In this document: positions 42,051 through 50,256 of the stretch, in pieces
Layout of the letters: every line of letters begins with the position of its first letter
How positions within the stretch are numbered: the first letter of the stretch is position 1
Assembly: GCF_041537905.1 (NCBI RefSeq)
Contig: NZ_JBGRUO010000026.1
Span: 1-64,000, forward strand
Direction: 5' to 3'
Origin: Ruegeria_C sp041537905
Lineage (GTDB): Bacteria; Pseudomonadota; Alphaproteobacteria; Rhodobacterales; Rhodobacteraceae
DNA length: 64,000 nt
Made by a program: the position numbers and the translations under genes
Notes under the pieces: generated by a model
Told to the model about the DNA's origin: nothing
The model's input: the letters and a program-made list of their open reading frames with translations, nothing else
Databases searched by the model: none

Positions 42051-44725
42051 TGGCGTCCCTGAACGTGCTCATTCTGGTCTGTCTGGGCTACGTGGTGTTC
42101 CTGTTCGGTGTGGCCTTTGCCTCGGACCGGCTGGCGGCGACCGGGCGCATCCGCTGGCTGCGCTCGCCGCTGATCTACACCTTGTCGCTCTCGATCTATT
42201 GCACCGCCTGGACGTTCTACGGAGCAGTTGGTTATGCCGCTCGTAGCGGACTGGAGTTCGTGACCATCTATCTGGGGCCAACGCTGGTGATGATCGGCTG
42301 GTGGTGGGGGTTGCGCAAACTGGTGCGGGTGGGGCGCAGCCAGCGGGTGACCTCGATCGCCGACCTGATCTCCTCGCGCTTTGGCAAGTCGAACGTGCTG
42401 GCGATCTGCGTGACAGTTTTGGCTGTGCTTGCGGTGACACCTTACATCGCGTTGCAATTGCAATCGATCACGCTGTCCTTCTCGATCTTTGCTGATGGTG
42501 ACCCCGACGGGTTTTATCGCGAGGGCTCCAGCGCCTTTTGGGTGGCGGCGGGGCTTGCGGTGTTTGCGATCCTCTTCGGTACGCGCAACCTGGATGCCAA
42601 TGAGCGCCACCACGGGGTTGTGACCGCCATCGCGATTGAGGCCGTTGTCAAACTGCTGGCGCTGTTAGCGGTCGGCGTTTTTGTCGTCTGGGGGATTGGC
42701 GGCGGGGTTGAGCCGATATTGCAGCGCATCGATCAATCCGAGATCGGGACATGGACCATCGACAAAGGGCGCTGGGCGACGATCACCTTCCTTGCAGCGG
42801 CGGCTTTTGTCTGCCTGCCGCGCATGTTTCAGGTCATGGTGGTTGAAAACGATGATGAACGCCACCTGCGCATGGCGGCCTGGGCCTTTCCGCTTTACCT
42901 GCTGCTGATGAGCCTCTTCGTTGTGCCCATCGCGGTGGTGGGGCTGGACCTGATGCCCGAGGGATCGAACCCCGATCTGTTCGTGCTGACCATCCCGCTG
43001 GCGCAGGGCGAGGGCGGGTTGGCCATGTTGGCGTTTCTGGGCGGGTTTTCCTCAGCCACCTCGATGGTGATCGTGGCGGCGATGGCGCTGTCGACCATGG
43101 TGTCGAACCATATCGTGATGCCGATCTGGCTCTATTCGCAGGGTGGCGGGGCCTCGGTTTCGGGGGATGTGCGCAATATTGTCCTGTTCTCGCGCCGGAT
43201 ATCAATCGCGGTGATCATGGCGCTGGGCTATTTCTATTTTGTTTTCACCGGCGGCGGCGCGCTGGCCTCGATCGGGCTGATTGCGTTTGCGGGGATCGCG
43301 CAGATCCTGCCTGCGCTGGTCGGCGGCCTGTTCTGGCGCGGTGCGACACGGACCGGCGCTCTGGTCGGCCTCACCATCGGATTCGTGCTGTGGCTCTATA
43401 CGTTGCTTTTGCCCGGTATCGGCAGCGGGTTGCTGTCCGAGAGCGTCATGACAAATGGTCTTTTCGGCTGGCACTGGCTGCGGCCTGATGCGCTTTTTGG
43501 CGTGACCGGGTTGGACCCGACCGTGCATTCGGTGATGTGGTCACTGTCGCTCAATACCGTGGCCTTCTGCTTCGTGTCGCTGTTGAGCTTTCCCAGCCCG
43601 CTCGAACGGCTTCAGGGCGCGCAATTTGTCAACGTGTTCGACCATTCCGCCGGTCCGCGCGGCTGGACCGGGTCGGTGGCGCAGAGCGAAGACCTGATGA
43701 TCATGTCCCAGCGCATTCTGGGCGCGCGCGAAGCGCAGGAGTTCTTTCATGCCGAAGCCTTGCAGCAGGGCGGGCGCGGTGTCTTGCCCGACCCGACACC
43801 GGCCTTTCTGGAACGGCTGGAACGCGAGCTTGGCGGCTCGGTCGGGGCGGCTGCCGCCCATGCGATGATCGGGCAGATTGTCGGCGGGTCGTCGGTTTCT
43901 GTGCAGGACCTGCTGGCGGTGGCAGACGAATCGGCGCAGCTGATGGAGTATTCCAGCCAGTTGGAGGCGAAATCCTCGGAACTCAGCCGCACCGCGCACA
44001 AACTGCGCGAAGCCAACGAGAAGCTAACCCAGATATCACTGCAAAAAGACGCCTTCCTCAGCCAGGTCAGCCACGAGTTGCGCACGCCCATGACTTCGAT
44101 CCGCGCCTTTTCCGAGATATTGCGCGACACTGACGGGCTTCTGCCCGAGGACAAGACCCGCTATGCCACGATCATCCATGACGAGGCGTTGCGCCTGACG
44201 CGGCTGCTGGACGATCTGCTGGATCTGAGCGTGCTGGAAAGTGGTCAGGTCAGCCTGAACCTGCGCGATGGGCGGCTGGATGCGGTGCTGGACCGGGCGC
44301 TTGATTCGGCGTTGGCGGGCTCAACGCGCAAGCTGCTGGTGAAGCGCCAGAAATCCACCGAGCGCATTGCGCTGCGCTCCGATCTGGATCGGCTGGGGCA
44401 GGTCTTCATCAACCTGATCTCGAACGCGCAGAAATATTGCGACGCGCGCGATCCGGTGCTGACGATCTCGGTGCACGACGTGGGCGGTCAGGTGGTTGTC
44501 GATTTCATCGACAATGGCAGCGGCATCCCGACACAAGCGCAATCGATGGTGTTCGAGAAATTTGCCCGCGTAAGTTCCGAAAAAGCTGGCGGGGCGGGGC
44601 TGGGTCTGGCGATCTGTCGCGAGATCATGCAGCGGCTTGGTGGCAATGTGACCTATCTGACCGGGCAAAGCGGCGCGGCGTTTCGGGTGAGCCTGTCGAC
44701 AAATCAGGAAATGGCCGCCGAATAG
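42050..44725 (+). CDS. Solute:sodium-symporter/histidine-kinase fusion (CrbS-like)
   Basis: An 891-residue sensor kinase. The N-terminal two-thirds is a 12-13-helix SSS (SLC5) domain; the C-terminal part has a short coiled coil (about 620-660) and the kinase core: H-box QVSHELRTP with phospho-His H675, N-box NLISNAQKYC, G1 IDNGSGIP, G2 GGAGLGLAICREIMQRLGG. CrbS-type proteins sense or transport acetate-like solutes and govern acetyl-CoA synthetase. No PAS or STAC motif was identified by eye. It is coupled to the upstream small membrane protein and response regulator. Confidence 0.87.
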   Translation: MASLNVLILVCLGYVVFLFGVAFASDRLAATGRIRWLRSPLIYTLSLSIYCTAWTFYGAVGYAARSGLEFVTIYLGPTLVMIGWWWGLRKLVRVGRSQRVTSIADLISSRFGKSNVLAICVTVLAVLAVTPYIALQLQSITLSFSIFADGDPDGFYREGSSAFWVAAGLAVFAILFGTRNLDANERHHGVVTAIAIEAVVKLLALLAVGVFVVWGIGGGVEPILQRIDQSEIGTWTIDKGRWATITFLAAAAFVCLPRMFQVMVVENDDERHLRMAAWAFPLYLLLMSLFVVPIAVVGLDLMPEGSNPDLFVLTIPLAQGEGGLAMLAFLGGFSSATSMVIVAAMALSTMVSNHIVMPIWLYSQGGGASVSGDVRNIVLFSRRISIAVIMALGYFYFVFTGGGALASIGLIAFAGIAQILPALVGGLFWRGATRTGALVGLTIGFVLWLYTLLLPGIGSGLLSESVMTNGLFGWHWLRPDALFGVTGLDPTVHSVMWSLSLNTVAFCFVSLLSFPSPLERLQGAQFVNVFDHSAGPRGWTGSVAQSEDLMIMSQRILGAREAQEFFHAEALQQGGRGVLPDPTPAFLERLERELGGSVGAAAAHAMIGQIVGGSSVSVQDLLAVADESAQLMEYSSQLEAKSSELSRTAHKLREANEKLTQISLQKDAFLSQVSHELRTPMTSIRAFSEILRDTDGLLPEDKTRYATIIHDEALRLTRLLDDLLDLSVLESGQVSLNLRDGRLDAVLDRALDSALAGSTRKLLVKRQKSTERIALRSDLDRLGQVFINLISNAQKYCDARDPVLTISVHDVGGQVVVDFIDNGSGIPTQAQSMVFEKFARVSSEKAGGAGLGLAICREIMQRLGGNVTYLTGQSGAAFRVSLSTNQEMAAE

Positions 44726-44799
44726 GGCGGGCGTAAGGGTTTGGTAAGGCGTTCTGCCTAAACCGGTGTCATGGCGCAGTCGTACAGGCAAACGATCCC

Positions 44800-45867
44800 G
44801 TGAATTCAGAGGCCCGCAACGTGGATACCGCGATGGCGCGCAAGATCGCGTTGTCGGGTAAGGGTGCGGTGCAATCCGCCCGCCCGCTGCTGCGGGCCCT
44901 GCGGCGGGGGCTGGCACAGGCTTCGGCACATGTCGCGGGTCCGGCGATGGCGGTGATCGGCGCGACCGAGAACAGTTTTCCCCGCGATCTGCTATCCGCC
45001 CATCTGGAAGAACAGCGCCTGATGCTGGTTCTGGGGGAACCCGGCGGGCTGACAGCGGCGATCTGTATCGACCGCCGGGCAACTGCCGCAATGATCCGCT
45101 ATCAGACCATGGGTGAGGTTGGGTCGCAGCCCCCCGATGACCGACCCTTCACCGATACCGACGCCGCGCTTCTTGCGCCGCTGGCTGAGCAGGTCTTGGC
45201 AGAAGCGGGCGCGCTGCTGGGAGAGGCCGAGGATTGGTTGTGTCTGCAGAAATACAGGTTTGAAAGCCGACAGGAAAAGCTGTCGGATCTGGCGCTGGTC
45301 TTGGGGCAGGAACATTATCGGCTTTGTGAGCTGGTCGTCGATATCGGACATGGGGCGTGTCAGGGCCAGATCACGGTGGCGTTGACGGATCACGTCGAAG
45401 AACAGGAAGCCCAACCAAGCAAGGCCGCATCGCAGCCTGCGGGGCTGGAGTCTAATTTCGGGCTGATGCGGACGGAGTTGCGGGTGGTGCTGACCCGGTT
45501 GCACGTGCCGCTCTCTGCTTTGTCGGGGTTGAAGCCGGGCGATGCGTTGCCACTGAAGTGCTGCCCGTTGGATGAGGCGGAGTTGCTGACAATTGACGGG
45601 CGGGTCGTTGCGCGGGCGCGCCTGGGTCAGTGCCGGGGCATGCGTGCCCTACGGCTGAACGAGACGCCGCCCGAACCCTATAGCGAGCCCACGGATGTCG
45701 AGGTTTTCGACGACTTATCGCAGCCCGCACAGGGCGACCCTGCGCCAACAGCCATCGCGCCACCATCGACAGAACCGGTTTTGTCTGAAGCAATCGAGCC
45801 CACGGTGCAGGAGGGGTTACGCCCCGGCACTGACATCGCCCCGATGCCTCAGTCACCGCAAGGATGA
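44800..45867 (+). CDS. FliM/FliN-family (SpoA-domain) flagellar motor-like protein
   Basis: A 355-residue protein. The region RTELRVVLTRLHVPLSALSGLKPGDALPLKCCPLDEAELLTIDGRVVARARLGQCRGMRALRL (residues about 225-287) is a SpoA/FliN-like C-ring domain. The N-terminal 200 residues resemble a degenerate FliM middle domain. The tail from 290 is Pro/Ala/Glu-rich and probably disordered. It is isolated from other flagellar genes in the window. GTG 44800 is assumed; an ATG at 44833 is an alternative. The role may be as a motor switch part in Rhodobacterales or a non-motor paralogue. Confidence 0.7.
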   Translation: MNSEARNVDTAMARKIALSGKGAVQSARPLLRALRRGLAQASAHVAGPAMAVIGATENSFPRDLLSAHLEEQRLMLVLGEPGGLTAAICIDRRATAAMIRYQTMGEVGSQPPDDRPFTDTDAALLAPLAEQVLAEAGALLGEAEDWLCLQKYRFESRQEKLSDLALVLGQEHYRLCELVVDIGHGACQGQITVALTDHVEEQEAQPSKAASQPAGLESNFGLMRTELRVVLTRLHVPLSALSGLKPGDALPLKCCPLDEAELLTIDGRVVARARLGQCRGMRALRLNETPPEPYSEPTDVEVFDDLSQPAQGDPAPTAIAPPSTEPVLSEAIEPTVQEGLRPGTDIAPMPQSPQG

Positions 45868-45890
45868 GGGCGCCACGCCTGACCTTGAGC

Positions 45891-46331
45891 TTAGCTGGTC
45901 TCGGAGGCTGCCCGGCTCAGCGCCTCAAGCGTCGGTCGCAGCCCGTCAAGCTGATAGCCCGCACTTTGAGTCTGCGACAGAATCTCGTCGGGGCTTCGCG
46001 ACGGGCACTGCCCCAGTGCCCAGACCACCGAACAGCGCGTGCCCGAGGCGCAATAGGCCAGAACCGGGCCGGTGCTTGTCTCGGCCAGCGCCATTTGATG
46101 CGCGACATTCTCTGGCGTCATGGTCTGATGGGTCAGTTCCAGAACCTCGAATTCCAGACCGGCGGCGCGTACGGCTTTGGCAATGGCGTCGGCCTGGTGG
46201 GTGGGCGGAACCTCGGTGTCGGGGCGGTTGCAGATGACGCGGGTAAAGCCCGCCTCGGCGATGGCTGGCACGTCCTCGACCGAAATCTGTGGCGAGACGG
46301 CGTAGCGCGGCGTAATAGGTCGAATATCCAT
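45891..46331 (-). CDS. TIGR01244-family phosphatase/sulfurtransferase-like protein
   Basis: A 146-residue protein of the beta-lactamase-hydrolase-like/DUF442 family: it starts MDIRPITPRYAVSPQISVEDVPAIAEAGFTRVICNRPDTEVP and has a rhodanese/phosphatase-type catalytic loop YCASGTRCS. In related fusions it stands beside metallo-beta-lactamase persulfide dioxygenases, linking it to sulfide handling; none is adjacent here. Convergent with the FliM/FliN-like gene, 23 bp away. Confidence 0.82.
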   Translation of the reverse strand: MDIRPITPRYAVSPQISVEDVPAIAEAGFTRVICNRPDTEVPPTHQADAIAKAVRAAGLEFEVLELTHQTMTPENVAHQMALAETSTGPVLAYCASGTRCSVVWALGQCPSRSPDEILSQTQSAGYQLDGLRPTLEALSRAASETS

Positions 46332-46674
46332 GGCCTGTTCCTATGCCGCAGCGACCCGTCTGTCCAGCCGATGGACACTGTGACCCCACGCCGCGAGGCG
46401 CCCGGCGATGCTGTCGCGCCTGATCTATGCCGCCTGAAATTGCCCCAGATTTATGTTTTTTAAACACCAGGAAAATGCAGCGATTCACCTTTTTTGATCA
46501 CAATCAAGGTGCGCTCCGACCAAAAATGCCAGAATACGAGGCGTGACCCCAAAAAGCTGCCGATTTCTTTGGCCATAGGGTGTGTTTTGCATAAAATCCG
46601 GCCAAAAAGCCTTCGGTTTTTCTTCACGTTGTTACAATTCTGGGTAGAATGTCGATCATAAGGGAGGACCAAGA
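46332..46674. other. Intergenic region with a weak promoter-like site
   Basis: No protein gene supported. Reverse-strand frames here overlap the coding strand of the next gene. A possible rightward promoter reads TTGTTA (from 46629) and TAGAAT (from 46641), which is too closely spaced to be standard. A small A/T-flanked hairpin AAAAGCC-TTC-GGTTTTT lies around 46607-46622 and could end transcription on either strand. Confidence 0.35.
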
Positions 46675-46890
46675 ATGACTGCTCAAGACCTGATGTTGGA
46701 AGCGGAACGTCTCGAAAAGAAAATCGCCGGGGAATCCTTTGATGGCCGTCTGCGCCTGCAACCCGCGCTGCATGCGGTAATCCGTCGCCTCGGCGAAGAG
46801 GGGGCAAGTGTGCCCAAACGTCTGCGCCGCCTCGACGCACATCTGTGCGATGAATTGATCGAATCCCGCTTCGACAATATGCCCATCTGA
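46675..46890 (+). CDS. Small conserved cytosolic protein
   Basis: A 71-residue protein, MTAQDLMLEAERLEKKIAGESFDGRLRLQP followed by LHAVIRRLGEEGASVPKRLRRLDAHLCDELIE. It looks like a single helical domain with basic patches and no Cys pair. I recognise it as a recurrent Rhodobacterales small protein of unknown function. A strong GGGAGGACC lies before the ATG. Its neighbour on the other strand is a two-helix membrane protein. Confidence 0.65.
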   Translation: MTAQDLMLEAERLEKKIAGESFDGRLRLQPALHAVIRRLGEEGASVPKRLRRLDAHLCDELIESRFDNMPI

Positions 46891-46913
46891 CCGGATCGGC
46901 CCCAGCTAGGCAA

Positions 46914-47132
46914 TCAGCCCAGCGAGATGCCCACGATAACGGCCATCAGACCCAAGACAGACAGAAACAGCGCGCCAAGGTTCCAAGGCAACACAGCCTG
47001 AACTGTGGCGCGCAATTCTTCGTCGCTCAGCCCGGACCGGCGGGCCTTGTGTACACGCAGGATGCACCAGACGAGACCGGCCAACCCGGCCAGCGAAAGG
47101 GTTGTTCCAGCCCAAACGATGATATCGAACAT
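46914..47132 (-). CDS. Two-helix small membrane protein
   Basis: A 72-residue protein: helix 1 MFDIIVWAGTTLSLAGLAGLVWCIL (residues 4-26), a charged loop (RVHKARRSGLSDEELRATVQAVLPWN), and helix 2 LGALFLSVLGLMAVIVGISLG (52-72). This is a common conserved Rhodobacterales protein of unknown function. ATG 47132 is preferred; longer frames upstream lack family support. It faces the GapR-type gene. Confidence 0.7.
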   Translation of the reverse strand: MFDIIVWAGTTLSLAGLAGLVWCILRVHKARRSGLSDEELRATVQAVLPWNLGALFLSVLGLMAVIVGISLG

Positions 47133-47288
47133 GGATGCCTCGCGCCTTTCGTTTCTGGCCGCAGGGGTTAGCGGATCGTCGCGTTGGGTGCAACCGCCCG
47201 CGCAGGGTCCAAAGGGTGCTTGCGGCAGGTGCGGTGGCGCGCTATCCCGCCCCTCGCACCTCAATTGCATCCCGATGGAGAGATACTG

Positions 47289-47549
47289 ATGGACGAGTCC
47301 CAGGCTGAAGCCAACTACCGCGTAACCGCAGGCGAACTGCGCCAGTTCATCGAACGGTTCGAGCGGCTGGAAGCCGAGAAAAAGGACATCGCAGAGCAGC
47401 AGAAAGAGGTCATGGCCGAAGCCAAGGCGCGGGGTTACGACACCAAGGTGATGCGCAAGGTGATCGCGCTGCGCAAGCGCGACAAGGATGACATCGCCGA
47501 AGAAGAGGCGGTGTTGGAGATGTACAAGGAAGCGCTGGGCATGACCTAA
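47289..47549 (+). CDS. gapR: DUF2312/GapR-family nucleoid-associated protein
   Basis: An 86-residue, strongly helical basic protein of the DUF2312 family, whose Caulobacter member GapR clamps overtwisted DNA ahead of replication and transcription. Marks: LRQFIERFERLEAEKKDIAEQQKEVMAEAKARGYDTKVMRKVIALRKRDKDDIAEEEAVLEMYKEALG. ATG 47289 gives the family start; GATGGAGA lies upstream. A hairpin follows at 47641. Confidence 0.9.
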   Translation: MDESQAEANYRVTAGELRQFIERFERLEAEKKDIAEQQKEVMAEAKARGYDTKVMRKVIALRKRDKDDIAEEEAVLEMYKEALGMT

Positions 47550-47640
47550 AACCCAATCATGGACGAGGTGCCATCGAAATGGCGCGACAGTCTGCTGAAT
47601 GGTGGAGCGCAGTAACGCGCGCCAAGAATTGAAACAAAGT

Positions 47641-47700
47641 GCGGCCAGCCTGGGCGGAGGTTTCAAGTATCGCAGCCTTGGCTGGCCGCGCGGGCGTTTT
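47641..47700 (+). terminator. Long-loop hairpin after gapR
   Basis: GCGGCCAGCC (47641-47650) and GGCTGGCCGC (47680-47689) are perfect 10-bp arms with a 29-nt loop, followed by GCGGGCGTTTT. It lies 92 bp past the gapR stop. It is probably a transcription end, with additional pairing possible inside the loop. Confidence 0.5.
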
Positions 47701-47727
47701 GTATGGGACCCTTGAGGGGGTGCACAT

Positions 47728-47892
47728 ATGTTGGCCGCAATCGACCTCGGCTGCATCCCTGCGACTCGCCCAGCATGGCCCGGATACTTCTGCAATTTAG
47801 CTAAAGTAGCAGTCGAAGGCGCTCAAGATTTGCGCAATCCAGAACTATGCGCCGTCGTCAGTGCCCTGAATCATGAGTTGTACCAACATTAG
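47728..47892 (+). CDS. Possible 54-residue small protein
   Basis: An open frame MLAAIDLGCIPATRPAWPGY...CAVVSALNHELYQH of 54 codons with a good ribosome site (GAGGGGG, 7 nt before ATG 47728). It contains three Cys and no membrane helix. No homology recognised and the composition is unremarkable, so it may be accidental. It lies in the otherwise gene-poor 47.55-48.26 kb spacer before the RiPP precursor. Confidence 0.25.
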   Translation: MLAAIDLGCIPATRPAWPGYFCNLAKVAVEGAQDLRNPELCAVVSALNHELYQH

Positions 47893-47959
47893 GGTAGAAA
47901 CAGTTTAAATCACTCGCCACTCTTCCAACAAGGCCGCGCGCTTTTTGGTTATTCTTGCT

Positions 47960-47984
47960 GCCCCTCCCCGGTGGGCCTTTTTTT
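47960..47984 (+). terminator. Candidate terminator with T7 tract
   Basis: A short GCCC/GGGC stem (47960-47976) with a C-rich loop precedes seven T (47978-47984). The stem is weak but the T-run is the longest in this spacer. It implies that some transcript ends here, upstream of the RiPP precursor gene, for instance a small RNA or the preceding short open frame. Confidence 0.45.
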
Positions 47985-48269
47985 GATTTCCGTGCGGCCT
48001 TACGACGTCAAAAGCTGCGCCGCTCTCCAAACTCTCGTCGCATTTGCTTGCCAACTGTGGCGCATGCAGTTTCCAACTGACCAACTCAATCTAGTTCAAA
48101 CTGATATCGCGTGGGGCGCCGCAATGGGTAGCGGTCACCAAACGCCTTAGGGCAAAGGTTAACGAAAGTTACTCCAACGGACATCGCCACAACAACTCTC
48201 GTGTTCATTTCGAAGGGTATCTACAGCCGGCTGCACCAAGTGGTCGCGCAGAGCAGGAGAATGAGCGAA

Positions 48270-48605
48270 ATGTTGAAAGGCCTCGAACAGATTGACCGAT
48301 TGGAAGACCTCTATGCACGCGCATGGAATGATGCCGAATTTGCTGAGCGTCTAAAGTCCGATCCCGATACAGCGCTTTCGGAATACATCCAAGATGTCCC
48401 TAAAGAAGTCAGCCTTCGTGTAGTTCAGGACACTGCTGATACAAGGTATGTCTGCATTCCCAGCCCGCCGACCGAATTCGAGGTTTCAGAAAGTGACTTG
48501 TTTGACGTGCAGGGCGGAACCAGCCCAATCTGTTTTGGGGCTGCAGTTTCGGTATTTATGACCGTGGTTATCTCGGTCGGAGCAACGACCGAAAACCGCT
48601 CCTAA
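48270..48605 (+). CDS. RiPP precursor with nitrile-hydratase-like (NHLP) leader and GG site
   Basis: A 111-residue peptide. The leader matches the NHLP family: LYARAWNDAEFAERLKSDPDTAL, then VPKEVSLRVVQDTADTRYVCIP and a DLFDVQGG end. Cleavage after GG (codons 48513-48518) would release a 28-residue core beginning TSPICFGAAV, hydrophobic, with one Cys and several Ser/Thr, ending TTENRS. The natural product class is unknown. ATG 48270 lies 10 nt after AGGAG; ATG 48261 sits 1 nt from it and is less likely. No maturation enzyme or C39 peptidase-ABC exporter is in the window, so it is an orphan. Sequence is less GC-rich than its flanks. Confidence 0.75.
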   Translation: MLKGLEQIDRLEDLYARAWNDAEFAERLKSDPDTALSEYIQDVPKEVSLRVVQDTADTRYVCIPSPPTEFEVSESDLFDVQGGTSPICFGAAVSVFMTVVISVGATTENRS

Positions 48606-48677
48606 ACGTCACGTGCCTGTCGTGGCAGAGGAAAGCGAATAGATGACCACCACATTCGATCTCTTGTGGCTAACGGC

Positions 48678-49871
48678 TTACCCAAAGCCCAGATCGCGCG
48701 CGACCTCCCGCTCGACGAGAGAAAACAGCTCGATTGTACGCGCGAGGCCACGTACTTCATGAAATCCGCAAGGAGAGAACAGATCAGGCGCGGCACCTGC
48801 GACGGCTGATGTCGCCAACACTCTTCGGCCAATCGATTTGGTCAATCCCTCAATCCGGCTTGCGACGTTCACAGCACCACCCAGAACTGTGAAATCAAGT
48901 CGCCCGGGGCTGCCGATGTTACCATAACTGACTTTCCCAACGTTAATCCCGATTCCAAGGTCCAACGGCGGTTTTTGAGCCTCACCGCGGCTATGATTGA
49001 GGGCGGCTAAACCGGTTAATACACTCTGTGCGGCCTGAGCAGCCTCGCGACATCGCTCGGCGCGATCCGCCTGAGTTGCGATGGCGAAGATCGACAGAAT
49101 GCCGTCGCCCATGAATTTGAGGATATCGCCGCCATTCTCTTCCACAGCCTGAACAACCAGATCGAAGTATCCGCTCAGCGCGTCAAAAACGTCTTCTTCT
49201 GGTGCGCTCTCTGAAAGAGCTGTGAAACCTCGCAGATCAGAAATCATAACGACCGCGTCAAGGGTCGTGCGCTCCCCGCGCTTGATCCGTCCGTTCCAAA
49301 CAGCATCGCAGGCACCATCGCCAAGATATGTTCGCAAGAGGCCTTTGGACGACTTGCGCATCGTGACAGGTTCCAGCGCGGAAGAAAGCGCAGGCAGTGC
49401 ATTCTCGATCAATTCCAGATGTCGCGCCGAGAACCCTGCTGCTGCCTGCGTGACAAATGTGCAGCCGTGTAGCGATCCATCACCATAGTAAAGCAGAGTA
49501 GCATAATAATCGGTGCCACCCAGCTCAGCGAATTCAAGATACGATGAATGCTCTGTCTTTTGATCCAGTTGCCGGAGGCTTTTGTGAAGTGGCTTTCTGT
49601 GTTCCAGAATATATTCAAATGAGCTGCCAACATACCCGTCCGTCAACATCGTTTCATGTGTTACGTCGTAGCTATCGGTCCCATCAGGTGTCCAAACGAC
49701 CCCCCATGCAATGAGTAAGGGATTGGCGAAACGCTGACCGATATTGACCCGCCAGAGTGGGACACCGGCCTCGATCAAAGACGAGCAGAAATGTGACACC
49801 ACTTTCACGGGATCGCCTGAGCGACGCCCTTCGGTAATCATCCATTTGGTTAGCCGGGCTGCGGAGTCCAT
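48678..49871 (-). CDS. Class III adenylate/guanylate cyclase
   Basis: A 397-residue protein. The N-terminal part (about 1-170) is an unassigned sensor region. The C-terminal class III cyclase domain carries both metal-binding Asp residues: D212 in VVMISDLRGFTALS and D256 in LKFMGDGILSIF, with K252 nearby as the purine-recognition candidate. GINVGKVSYGNIGSPGRLDFTVLGGAVNVASRIEGL is the dimer-arm region. It likely makes cAMP in the cytosol. It is convergent with the RiPP precursor gene, with 72 bp between stops, so they share no operon. Confidence 0.87.
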   Translation of the reverse strand: MDSAARLTKWMITEGRRSGDPVKVVSHFCSSLIEAGVPLWRVNIGQRFANPLLIAWGVVWTPDGTDSYDVTHETMLTDGYVGSSFEYILEHRKPLHKSLRQLDQKTEHSSYLEFAELGGTDYYATLLYYGDGSLHGCTFVTQAAAGFSARHLELIENALPALSSALEPVTMRKSSKGLLRTYLGDGACDAVWNGRIKRGERTTLDAVVMISDLRGFTALSESAPEEDVFDALSGYFDLVVQAVEENGGDILKFMGDGILSIFAIATQADRAERCREAAQAAQSVLTGLAALNHSRGEAQKPPLDLGIGINVGKVSYGNIGSPGRLDFTVLGGAVNVASRIEGLTKSIGRRVLATSAVAGAAPDLFSPCGFHEVRGLARTIELFSLVEREVARDLGFG

Positions 49872-50256
49872 TACCTCAAACTAGTCGCTTGGACATGATG
49901 AGCAAAGGACCTTGGGTTTTTTGTTGGACCGTATTAGGCAAATCTGTTTTTGAGCTCGTTCGCGTCGGTGTATTAGGGCTATGTTATGAACTACGTGCTC
50001 CGGTTAATCGCCAATTTCACGCTGACTAAGGAATGCTGTGATGAGCTGGGATCGGCCGAGTTACCAGACGACATTTGCAGACCGGTCACGATTGAGGGGA
50101 TAGGGGCCGTGGGCTTCGGTTAACCAGATCGCAAGCGGTCTGCAACATGCTCCATAAGGCCCGGAACCAGGCACTGGTGATTTGACGCCTTGGGCACCAA
50201 GTTGTAACTCGAAAACAAGCGCAAGGCAGCGAGGGGTATGGTTCGTCGGAATGCAA
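49872..50256. other. Intergenic region before the unrecognised gene upstream of modA
   Basis: No protein gene supported; frames on the minus strand here shadow the following gene. A small hairpin CTTGG-GCA-CCAAG occurs near 50194-50206. A promoter for the downstream gene group should lie here, but no site close to consensus is obvious. Confidence 0.35.

Noticed and set aside
46460..46840. Reverse-strand frame before the 71-residue gene
   Set aside because: It is antisense to a conserved small gene and has no motifs.
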